Assembly: GCF_033958435.1 (NCBI RefSeq)
Contig: NC_134137.1
Location: forward strand, 124,780,001 to 124,844,000
Direction of reading: 5' to 3'
DNA: 64,000 nucleotides
DNA from: Carettochelys insculpta
Lineage: Eukaryota; Chordata; Testudines; Carettochelyidae
Below the pieces are notes generated by a model. The model had not been told where the DNA came from. It made no database searches and saw only the letters and a list, made by a program, of their open reading frames with translations. The position numbers and the translations under genes are program-made. Shown in pieces: positions 55,356 to 64,000 of this stretch; position 1 is the first letter of the stretch; every line of letters starts with the position of its first letter.

Positions 55356-57994
55356 CTATGTAGAACAACACGCTAATTAAATCTCAGTCCTCTTTAAGCT
55401 GCAATTCTTATTTTGCTTTGCAAATAATCTTCAAAATAAACCTCAAATCTGACGTGTTTGATATCTTGTGCTCTGAGGCGGAAGGGAAGAAGAGACATCA
55501 AGGAACTTCATCCGTACATTTTCTAAGCTGTGAGATGCTGTTTTTTTAGTCACAGGACCTGCACACCGAAAAGTTATGCAGCACTTCGAAACTGTACCCT
55601 ATTCTTCCTGCCTTAGATTCTAAGGAGAACATTGTTTCTAGTAAAAATACTGATGTTTTCACTAGTTCATGACCACAAACATATTTGGCTACTCTCCTGT
55701 TCAGAACCTCTCTAATCTCCTTCTTCCTATTGTGGTCTCTGAGGAGACCGAGTTCAGTAGAAAACACAGTGGCTTTAGTAATAAAGCCTAACTAAAAACA
55801 AAAATACTGCTTCAGGGCAATAAGGGATTTACGTAACTTGAATCTTATAGTTTTGTTCTGTTTAAAAAAAAGTTATTTGCCTATAGTCATATCACAATAG
55901 AGGAAAATATACCGTATCCTGAACATGTAAATTATGGAAGAATTATGGAAAAATATGATCTCACCCGCACTTAAGAAGACTTGACTTGGAGCAGTTTGCT
56001 TTGAGGATAATATTTATGTAATGCAGGACTGACCTTTGTGGAAAGATCAAGTTGAGAAATGCCCCAATCCTGTTTCTAATTCATACAAGTTTATTAAATT
56101 GGGGATGGTGGTTAATCATCAAATGAACTCAGCTAGGGAAAGAAAATTATTTTTTGAGTTCAGAAGAAAAGTAACTTACTTAAGTGCTAAATATTTTCGA
56201 TGTATATTTTACTACAGGCTTTTTTAAAGCTCTGTAGATGCATGTAATTTCTTGTCCTCCCTCCCCCCATCACTGCCACTCTTCTTTTGCATGGGCTGTA
56301 GAACATTAATTCAATAAATAAATGTGTATACACACACACATCCACCCATTCACTCACCCATCCACACACACACAGGTTCAACCTCTTTATGTTGGGTAAG
56401 AGACCCATGATCCACCCACAAGAATCCTACGTTTTTCACCTGTGCTTGCTTCCCATATCAATAGGATAACAGAATAGTTCAGCTGTAGATCTGTTTGTCC
56501 AAGCTAAGGCAGACATTTTCAAAAACAGCCTCTAAAGTTGCACCCACAATATTTGAGGTTGGCTTAAAAACCAGAGTCAGTGAATACATCCTCATCAACA
56601 TTTGGGCTGCTTTGTTCCACTTTACTTGCCCAAAGGAGCTATGAAGCCAGCTTTCTGAGAATGCCTTCAAGTGTTGGGGTAGGAGGGATCTTTGGATGTC
56701 ACACCACCACGATAGTGGTTTTATGTCACTCCTGTAGCCTCATCCATGCAGCGAGGATGGAGAGAGTGTCCTCATAGCTATGATATCTGCTGCTGGAGCA
56801 ACTCCTCGCAGATGTGAGCGGCCAATGCAAATTAGAGGAGGTCCGAGGTTGCTCTAGCTTGCATTGGAGACTAGTCCAGCATGAGGACATAATTTGGCTT
56901 CAAGTGACCATCGCAGATGCAGCTCAGCTACAGCTCAGCAATTTCTTTAAGCCAGTATGTCTGCTTTGCACATCAAGATTTAATCTAGCTTTCTTAGCTT
57001 TGATGACTCTGGACTAGAGGATTCTGAATAAAGAACATTTCATTGTTAAAGAAAAGTGAAAGGCATAGGCTTCATTTTGTCCAGCTTTTAAAAGTGCAAG
57101 TTACATTTTGGGGAAGGTGTATATAAGGAAAAAGGAAAAAAATAACCAGTTAACAGATGCCAACTTACAAACTGTGGAGCTAAAAATACTTTGAATAACA
57201 CAGCAAGAACAACAAAGGAGAAAACTTCTTATTCCATCCAGTTTCCTAACTTCAAAAATGCCTCCAGTTTCACAGAAGACAACAATAAAGAAAACAGATC
57301 TGCAGTTATTCTGCTTTCCAGTAAGCAAATTTCACATTTTGGAAAACTCCCTGTTGGCTCTAGGTTGCACTTTTCCAGGAAAAATATTATTCTTTTAAGA
57401 TCATGATTAAGCTGTTCAACTTCCTTTCAAGAAAGAAATGTAAATATCAGTCTCTTCAATGGGATAGGGTTTTTTCATTATGGTGCTAAAAAAATCTGGT
57501 ATTGAAGGATCAGAAACTGGTTTGTTTCAGAAGGTTTTGTCTGACATGAGCAGGGCAAGTTGTATGAATAAGCCTTTGGAAACAGTGAAATAGAACCCCT
57601 CTGGCTATTACACTTTGTGTGACCTTAGAGTTGGAAAAACAAGAACATCCTCAATTATACTTGAAAAGAAATTTTGGGGGAGTTGAGGTGAGGAGGGCAG
57701 GTGTTCAAACAAGATTTTTTCCACTGTGCCACTGTTAATGTTCTGTCACTGACACCAGATAAATGCGAACATTCCTTGGTTCATTCTTCTCTCTTCTATT
57801 CAGCAATATAATTTAGTGCCAAGTTTGTCCAGATTATAGGTTATTTTTATAAGGAAAGTGAAAGATTAGTTTTTCCTGTGTATTTTTAAAAATGCCCTTT
57901 CATGATGCAAAATCTGAGAACCTATGCATTTAGTGGCAAATGCCCTGGGGTTAGTCAAATATTCTGATTACTCAACCTATACAAAAATGCAATA
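55356..57994. other. FHL2 intron 1, AT-rich unassigned part
   Basis: No gene was recognised. A CA/CCA-rich simple repeat lies at 56,327-56,375. The rest has no clear repeat structure. Confidence 0.5.
56327..56375. repeat. CA/CCA-rich simple repeat
   Basis: (CA)n, then CCATTCACTCACCCATCC, then (CA)n again. Low complexity. Confidence 0.85.
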
Positions 57995-58012
57995 TCTCTC
58001 TCTCTCTCTCTC
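57995..58012. repeat. (TC)n microsatellite
   Basis: Nine uninterrupted TC units within FHL2 intron 1. Confidence 0.95.
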
Positions 58013-58302
58013 AAACCTCTTCAACTGAGGTTTACTTTACAAAATGAGGGTAGTTTGGATTTGGGTTTTGTCTGAAACACCCAAAGACTTTGTAAGTGGA
58101 TATAGTTTTTTAATCACTTGAAGAAGAACGAGCCTTTAAAATCGTTTTCTGCACTGACATTTCAGTTGAAGAAATATTGTTTGCAACTGTGCTGCCAATC
58201 CCAGTATCAGACAGTTCTAGAGTAGCACCTTCAGCAATGATGTGATGTATTGTTAGCCAATGCTCAGGTGAGATACCAACTATGCCCTTGTTTTCATCCG
58301 AG

Positions 58303-58552
58303 ATTTCAACTGCTAGGACAGAGTCCCGTCCCTTCGCAGCGGGCAGCCCGGGCAGGCTGATGGGTGCCCCAGGGTCCTAAACACCCGAGTCTTTTACTGC
58401 TGGAGCAGAGTTCCTTCGCAGCGGGCAGCCAGGGTTGGCTGATGGGTGCCCCAACATTGCACTGAGAGCCTCCTACCCCCAAGACTTCAACTGCTAGGAT
58501 AAAATCCCTTCTCAGCGGGCAGCCAGGGTTGGCTGACAGGTGCCCCAAGAGC
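58303..58552 (-). repeat. Three-unit tandem repeat
   Basis: Three diverged units each contain a CAACTGCTAGGA-like word (TACTGCTGGAGC in the middle unit), CTT(C)TCAGCGGGCAGCC or CTTCGCAGCGGGCAGCC, and GGCTGATGGGTGCCCC or a near match. Spacing is about 75-100 bp. It lies next to a probable LTR and may be part of its U5 or leader region. Confidence 0.75.
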
Positions 58553-59534
58553 TTGCTCCATGGAGGCAGCATGACTCAACACTGGCTCTCAGTATGTTCA
58601 CCGGTGACCAGGCTTAGAGCAGCTGAAAAGCAGCTGGGTTCTTTGTTTTGTGTTCGGTTTGCACAGTAACAGGAGGAGTCAGGTTACCACTTAATCAATT
58701 ACTTTGTTTATTTAATTAACGAGTTAAGCTCTTGTGTTTACAATGTTACAAGGTTTATCTAACTAATGAGTTAAGCTCTTGTGGTTACAATGTTACCAGG
58801 TTTATACTTTGATTACAAATAGCTAGCATACACTTTCATTCATAGATCCATACTTGTTAAATGAGCGCAAAAGCAAAAGGTAAAATACCTATCAGGTCTT
58901 ATTCTCACCCCTGTGTTACCAACATGGTGTGGCCAGTCTTCTCTCAATCCCTTGGGAAGAAGTCTTTTTCCCTTTTTTCGAGGAAACGGGCGTCCCCTGG
59001 GACCTCGGGAGACAATAACCCTCCTGTCTGGCAGGAAAAGATAATTGGAGCTCAAAAAGGGGTCTGCCAGACCCTCCTCTTATGCCTCTTGGGTCACGTA
59101 TGCTTCTTCCTTATCTAAAGGGCGCCAATTGAATTAAATTATCCCGTGATGCTGGGTCTCACGGGGAGTTCAAGGTCTTAGTTAGCACCTGTGAGGTGGA
59201 GACAATTTAACAATTTAGGGCATATTTTCTTAATGGGCAGGAGATTCCTTGTTTGGGACCAAGTGGGAGCATTAATCACCGGTATCACCGGTACCAGTCA
59301 AGGGCAGCCCGAGGCCCTGGCGGTTTGTTAGTCTGTTGTCCTTTGTTGTCTGGTTTTGGCCCATTCAGGGTCAGTCTGGCTCTTGCTCCGGAGCATCAAA
59401 GACTTGTGCTAGGAGATAAGCACATCTGCGCTCTCGGGCATTCCAAGACAGGGCCGCTCCTTTTAACCCTTTTGTGCCTGAAGCACCTAAGGGAAGCAAG
59501 ATGGAGTATAGCAAAAGATGTCTGTCTGGCTACA
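58553..59534 (-). mobile_element. Probable solo LTR, minus strand
   Basis: Read on the minus strand, it starts TGTAGCCAGACAGACATC and has AATAAA near 58,708, followed by GTAACCTGACTCC-type downstream sequence, in keeping with an LTR. A direct duplication (GAGTTAAGCTCTTGTG.TTACAATGTTAC, twice) lies at 58,722-58,804. No retroviral protein is present. The 3' limit and target-site duplication are not clear, so this is tentative. Confidence 0.4.
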
Positions 59535-60092
59535 CATATCTACTGGGGATGCCCAGGGCAAAGCAGCAATATAAGTAGCAACAAGGTAGCCATGACAGAT
59601 CTGACTGATATTTAGCATACAGGTAAAAGTGAACTGAAAGGTAGGCCTAAAAACTAGAGACATACCTGGTCGGTTCCATCCTCAGTGTAAATCCATTAAC
59701 AAATGGGATTAATGCCAGAGATGAATGTGGAACGATTTAAACAATAGTGATGAAGATGGAAGTGAAAAATATATTTATATTAATAACTACATTATGAGGG
59801 GAGATACCTAAATGATACTACTTGTTTCTATGTGGCATTACAAAACCAAAGGTTTATGCTGGTTTTGTTTAAAGCCCATTGTACAGGATATAGAATTGTC
59901 TATGGCCCTTTTAAATAACCGCAGCAAATCAATTCATTGGCAGGAAGGACAGTTTGTTTTGTTGGGCTGTATGAATAATAGGCCTCAAAGCCTGGTTATG
60001 TGATTCAATCTCATATATGCTTGGATATTCTCCAAACTTCCTTGTATGCAAATTATTCATTCTATTTTTTCTGTGACTTTGGATTTCCACAG
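59535..60092 (+). other. FHL2 intron 1, last part with splice acceptor
   Basis: No gene or repeat was recognised. The end (ATTCTATTTTTTCTGTGACT then TTGGATTTCCACAG) forms a pyrimidine-rich acceptor for the next FHL2 exon. Confidence 0.6.
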
Positions 60093-60267
60093 GATCTATC
60101 TTACAAGGACCGGCACTGGCATGAAACTTGCTTCCACTGCTTCCAGTGCAAGAACTCATTGGTGGACAAACCTTTTGCTGCAAAAGAAGAGCATCTACTT
60201 TGTACTGAATGCTACTCCAATGAATACTCTTCCAAATGCAATGAGTGCAAGAAGACTATCATGCCAG
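60093..60267 (+). CDS. FHL2: FHL2 second coding exon (rest of LIM1, start of LIM2)
   Basis: The exon lies between TTTCCACAG and GCCAG|GTTAGG and is 175 nt long. It continues the phase-0 frame for 58 codons and ends with one base of a split glycine codon (phase 1). It encodes DLSYKDRHWHETCFHC and so on, matching human FHL2 (DLSYKDRHWHEACFHC) almost exactly. LIM1 zinc ligands are complete: C40, C43, H62, C65, C68, C71, C89 and C92, with the family's C-x2-C-x18-H spacing. C101 and C104 open LIM2. LIM domains are paired zinc fingers used for protein binding; no residue needed for zinc is changed. The intron before it is 10,985 nt. Confidence 0.96.
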
Positions 60268-61929
60268 GTTAGGATATACCACTTTCCATTTGTATGTTCT
60301 TTTATGGCCATCTCCAAAGCTCTCTGAAGTCATTGACTGTTTCTGAACTTCATTTTTATTTTGTATAGTTTAAAGGCCAGAAGGAATCACTTTCTGTATT
60401 TCATGGCACCCAGATGCCCCTATATTAAGCTCAGAGAGTTTAGTTATACTGAAATTTACAGGAATTGTAACAGAGAGGGAGCCATGCTAGTCTATATACT
60501 ATCAAACCAAAAAAGCAGTCAGTCACTGGGATATAGTGAGAGAGAAAGGTGTCCAAATGCTAAAGCTGCTTCAATGACAGGAAATTGGATGAGACAGAAA
60601 CAAAACAAAAAAAAATTGGGTCAAACATCAAAAACTAGCCCCAGCATTCTTTGTAACAGACATCTTTATAATATTGAATGTCCTAAATCATAATCTGATA
60701 ATTGAGTTGAGGATGTTATAGCCTATGTTTTAAGTTAGCCAGATCTTGTAGTTTACATAATAGATCTCCATACATCTATTATACAATTGAGATGGATTAA
60801 CACAAAGAAAGGGGGAAAAGTAAGTCTTGTGTCTATTTTTAAATCAGCTTTTTATAAGCATTCACATCATGCCACAATCAATTTGTAAGCTGTATATGAA
60901 AGCTTTATGCAGGAAGACAGACAAATTTTAACACACCTGTCCAGTTATGACTTCCTTTCTTGTGTGACATCTTGCCAGGCTTCTGCCATTTGAAGAGGAG
61001 CAGGGGCCTTGTAAATTTTAACATTTTGCGTAAATAGTTTACATTAAGAACTAAATACTCCCAGTTTAGCCTTTTAATGAAAACTTTAAAAAGCAGCCAG
61101 GCTATCTCCAAAGTGCTGAATCTGAAAAGATGGAATTATTTCCCTTTCAAGTTCAGCTATCCAAGAAACAGTTGCCTCTCAGCAGCTTGTAACTTGGGCA
61201 CATGGTAAAAGGCCATTGCAACATGCTCAGAAGTTTATAATGCCATTGCATTCCATAACAATTTGAAGGTTTAAAAGGCTAGAGGTTGAGGCTGGATCTA
61301 TATATAGACAGTAAAGACAGGTTTTTTTCTCTGCAAATTCTAGAATCCACATGTACACCTGGTAATGATCAGTGATATGACGTTATTCCAGCTGAATCCT
61401 TTCTGAATTTGCACTCTTGTGTCAACCATGCAAAAATTGGCATGTGTTCCTGACAGGCTGTGACACAAAAATTGGAGGGGTTGGGATGTGAGATAGGATG
61501 TATAAATAGAAATCATGCGAATGTGTTCAAAAGCAGATGGCCAAAATTGCTCCAAGTTCCACATTTGCATTCTCTTTCCCCATCATCAATAGATGTATTT
61601 TTAGGATCATAGATTCATTATTTCTGTTTTGTTAGAACTAGAGCTAATCATATCATTTTTAATTCTGGGAGGGAGTGCTCATTGTCATGAACCTTATTTT
61701 AAATTATCCATCTCCTAGAGTTTGGAGTGATCCATTTATTTTAAGATGACAATCCAGAAAGGAAATCAGTTCACTCAAAATATTGCTGCTACTTCCCTGC
61801 CTAATGTATGCAGCTAATGCCACCATCACTCCTGGTAATCAGGGTGCTCAACACTGTATGGACCACTGTGTGTAGAGAGCTACACACTCAGCATTCATCT
61901 TCTTCCTCATACAGGGGGCAGTACAAGTT
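60268..61929 (+). other. FHL2 intron 2, first part
   Basis: A SINE head lies at 60,467. No other gene or repeat with clear ends was recognised. Confidence 0.5.
60467..60525 (+). mobile_element. SINE head fragment
   Basis: GTAACAGAGAGGGAGCCATG, then CTAGTCTATATACTATCAAA and CCAAAAAAGCAGTC. The copy stops just past the A-rich linker; the body is missing. Confidence 0.8.
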
Positions 61930-62203
61930 GTGATGCAGCAGTAGGGTCAGCAGGCCTGCCGACGGGGGGAGGGAGGCAAAGGGGGCACTTGCTCCGTGGC
62001 CAGCAGTTCAAAGGGGCTCAGGGCTCCAGCTGTTGCCACGGCTGCAGTAGCAGCAGCGGTCAGGCCCACGGACAGCAGGGGAGCGGTAAGGGGGCAGTTG
62101 TCCCGGGCCTGGTGTTTCAAAGGGGCCTGGAGCTCTGGTTACTGCCACTGCTACTTTGGCAGTGGTGGTGGCCAGATCTCCGGGTCCCTTCAAAGTGCCG
62201 TAC
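61930..62203 (+). repeat. GC-rich tandem duplication
   Basis: Two diverged units of about 108 bp: one has GGCAAAGGGGGCACTTGCTC, CAGTTCAAAGGGGCTCAGGG and GCTCCAGCTGTTGCCACGGC; the other has GGTAAGGGGGCAGTTGTCCC, TGTTTCAAAGGGGCCTGGAG and GCTCTGGTTACTGCCACTGC. It is joined on the right to a Harbinger-like half palindrome. Confidence 0.65.
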
Positions 62204-62205
62204 CA

Positions 62206-62427
62206 TGAGCTGATGGGAATAAGGGGACTTCGAAGTAGGCGGGGTCCTTTCGAAAAGGAGCCCCGTCTGGGCAAGATGCGCGGCGGCGAGCCGCGTCAAT
62301 TTCGAAGCGCCGCTGCCGCCCGCATGCTAATGAAGCGCTGAATATGCATTTCAGCGCTTCATTAGTAAACTTCGAAATGGCCATTTGCGTGGCCATTTTG
62401 AAGTTTGGGGCACGTGTAGACATAGCC
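62206..62427. mobile_element. Half of a large fold-back MITE
   Basis: Starts GAGCTGATGGGAATAAGGGG, has ACTTCGAAGTAGGCGGGGTC, an inner hairpin (TAATGAAGCGCTGAA ... TTCAGCGCTTCATTA), and ends GGGGCACGTGTAGACATAGC. Its last 60 bases match the arms of the 82-bp palindrome at 4,855, so both belong to one family. The matching left half is missing, and the break falls at the GC-rich tandem duplication. Confidence 0.7.
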
Positions 62428-63893
62428 TTAAAGAAGAGATCTAAAACCTGGGACAGAGTTGGGAAGATCCTAGTGTAACCCCTCCCGTTCACTAGCCCAG
62501 TGTGAGGTTAATCAGCATAGGGGAAGCCTTGCAATTTCTTACATAACTTGGGAGATGAGGCCTGAGGCTCCTTGGTGTGCTCTGCATTGTATGTTAATGA
62601 GTGTGCACCTCAGACTGGACCCACTCAGACAAACCACCAAGAACGAGCTTTATTCTGTAGAAAAACACAAAAGAGGATCACAGTTCAGCAGCCCCTCTCT
62701 TCTGCCTGCAGCCTGCATACTACTTCAGCTCAGTCTCTGCTGAGACCCTGCTGGGGCAAGGTGCACATCCTGGCAGGAACTAGGGAGTTCTCCCGGCATG
62801 CTGCAGTTTGTAGTCCACAACTTGTAGTTCCCAGGGCAGGGGCTGAAATGCACTGGTCCTTGGGCTACACTAGGATAAGTGCTTTTGGCATCCACTGAAA
62901 GTGGTCATTGAAGGGCAGAATCTGTCCGTGACCCATCCTCTAATACCCAATTAGCTTGTGTAAACAGATATTTTAAAAATGTAAATATCAGAGCCAGGCC
63001 TCTTGTTTGACAATACAAGCTTTAGTCATTGCTTTTGTAGTTGTATTTTGTTCCTGACCTGGATTACTTCTAATCAAATTAGCTGATGCACAGGAAAATA
63101 TGCATCGATACATGAAGATGTTTGCATATGAAAATGTGATGTCTGTGATATTGGGTGGGATGGCTAAGAACATACCTCTGACATGGTTGCTGCACTTGGG
63201 GCAAGATATGGGCTTATGTTCCTGACTCCAAAATAAGATCATTTCAAGTTTTATTCTCCTTCTTTTCCTGATCAAAACCATGGTTTAAAGGCACCTGATC
63301 TCAGGGGAAGTTTGAATGCGCATTCAGCCAGCCAATTATGCCCACAGGGTCAGATTTAAATCAGTGTTATTGATTTTGTTATAGACTTCAAAGGCATAGA
63401 GTGGGTGTAATGGGTATGTCCTAGCCCAATAAGTAGCTACAGTTAATTGGAAGAGGGTCAGGGACTTACCTAATTGGCCTTGCTCATTTGTGCTTGTATC
63501 AGACACACACACAGACCAGAAATTAAGTGAAGAAATAACAATAGTACTTTAATAATAGGTATGTAACAGCATAAAGGTAAGGCTAATGCTGCTGATGTCA
63601 CACAAATTCCTAATGAATGAATTCTCACAGTGCCCTCTGAAGGAAGCCTAAGGCTCTCTGCATTTAGCAGTAGCTACTTGTCTCATTACCATAACTCACA
63701 CACTTCGGAAACTTCCTCTACCAACAGCACCCAACTCCTTATGATACTAACGGGAAACTGAATAGATTTTATAACGAATCACTACACAGATTCTAACTAG
63801 CAGTAAATCCAACTCGAAACCCATAAGCAGGGGTTAAAACTGCTACAGCTGTCAGCAGGAAGAGCTTCATTTTGTGCTTCGACCTCATGACAG
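62428..63893 (+). other. FHL2 intron 2, last part with splice acceptor
   Basis: No gene or repeat was recognised with confidence. The end (TTCATTTTGTGCTTCGACCT then CATGACAG) leads into the third coding exon. Confidence 0.55.
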
Positions 63894-64000
63894 GTACGCG
63901 CAAGATGGAATATAAAGGCAACAGCTGGCATGAGACCTGCTTCATCTGCCATCGTTGTCAGCAACCAATTGGAACGAAGAGCTTCATCCCCAAAGATAAT
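63894..64000 (+). CDS. FHL2: FHL2 third coding exon, cut by window edge
   Basis: After CATGACAG the exon supplies two bases that complete the split glycine codon, then 35 codons beginning TRKMEYKGNSWHETCFICHR. These match human FHL2 (TRKMEYKGSSWHETCFICHR) with one substitution. LIM2 ligands H123, C126, C129 and C132 are present with family spacing to C101/C104 of the previous exon. The exon continues past base 64,000, so the rest of LIM2 and LIM3-LIM4 are outside the window. The preceding intron is 3,626 nt. Confidence 0.95.

Noticed and set aside
1..64000. CRISPR arrays, bacterial operons, riboswitches, rRNA genes
   Set aside because: The window is vertebrate nuclear DNA; no regularly spaced identical repeats or rRNA-like sequence were seen.

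Overview
The window looks like turtle (Testudines) nuclear DNA. It has vertebrate-style split genes, several generations of CR1 LINEs, tRNA-derived reptile SINEs, and many PIF/Harbinger-type DNA transposons and fold-back MITEs whose ends read TGTCTACAC and carry TTCGAA motifs. It is gene-poor. The only host gene seen with an intact frame is FHL2 (four and a half LIM domains 2) on the + strand. Its first three coding exons lie at 48,931-49,107, 60,093-60,267 and 63,894-64,000, and the gene runs off the right edge.

Layout. 1-16.8 kb: non-coding DNA with short hAT-like elements, a perfect 82-bp fold-back MITE (4,855-4,936), a roughly 1.1-kb hAT with a SINE inside it (8,291-9,427), and a PDE8B first-exon-like pseudogene on the minus strand (10,377-10,589). 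16.8-20.5 kb: an old, decayed CR1-like LINE with coiled-coil ORF1, endonuclease and remnant RT regions, plus a 169-bp palindromic insertion. 21.6-26.9 kb: a nearly complete PIF/Harbinger transposon with transposase on + and a Myb/SANT-like accessory gene on -, both broken; a young CR1 has inserted into it. 27-42.5 kb: LINE and SINE insertions, two related Tc1/mariner-like non-autonomous elements, a 0.7-kb Harbinger-like element and a CR1 with a 425-codon RT frame. 42.6-46.9 kb: a second, more decayed Harbinger with neighbouring MITE remnants. 48.9-64 kb: FHL2, with an 11-kb first intron and a 3.6-kb second intron holding SINEs, a hAT-like element, LTR-like blocks, a MITE and tandem repeats.

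FHL2 encodes a LIM-only adaptor protein, and all zinc ligands visible here are present. Everything upstream of 48.9 kb is either intergenic or FHL2 5' introns; no 5' untranslated exon could be identified.

Most notable: (1) four SINE copies are fold-back structures in which the body is repeated in inverted orientation. The inverted arm always stops at the A-rich linker next to the tRNA-like head, the turn-around point differs between copies, and three copies have clear 12-13 bp target-site duplications. This suggests self-primed (snap-back) reverse transcription. (2) The PDE8B exon-1-like fragment abuts a transposon-like terminus. (3) Nested insertions give a relative age order for several elements. 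All family assignments are by eye, without database searches.
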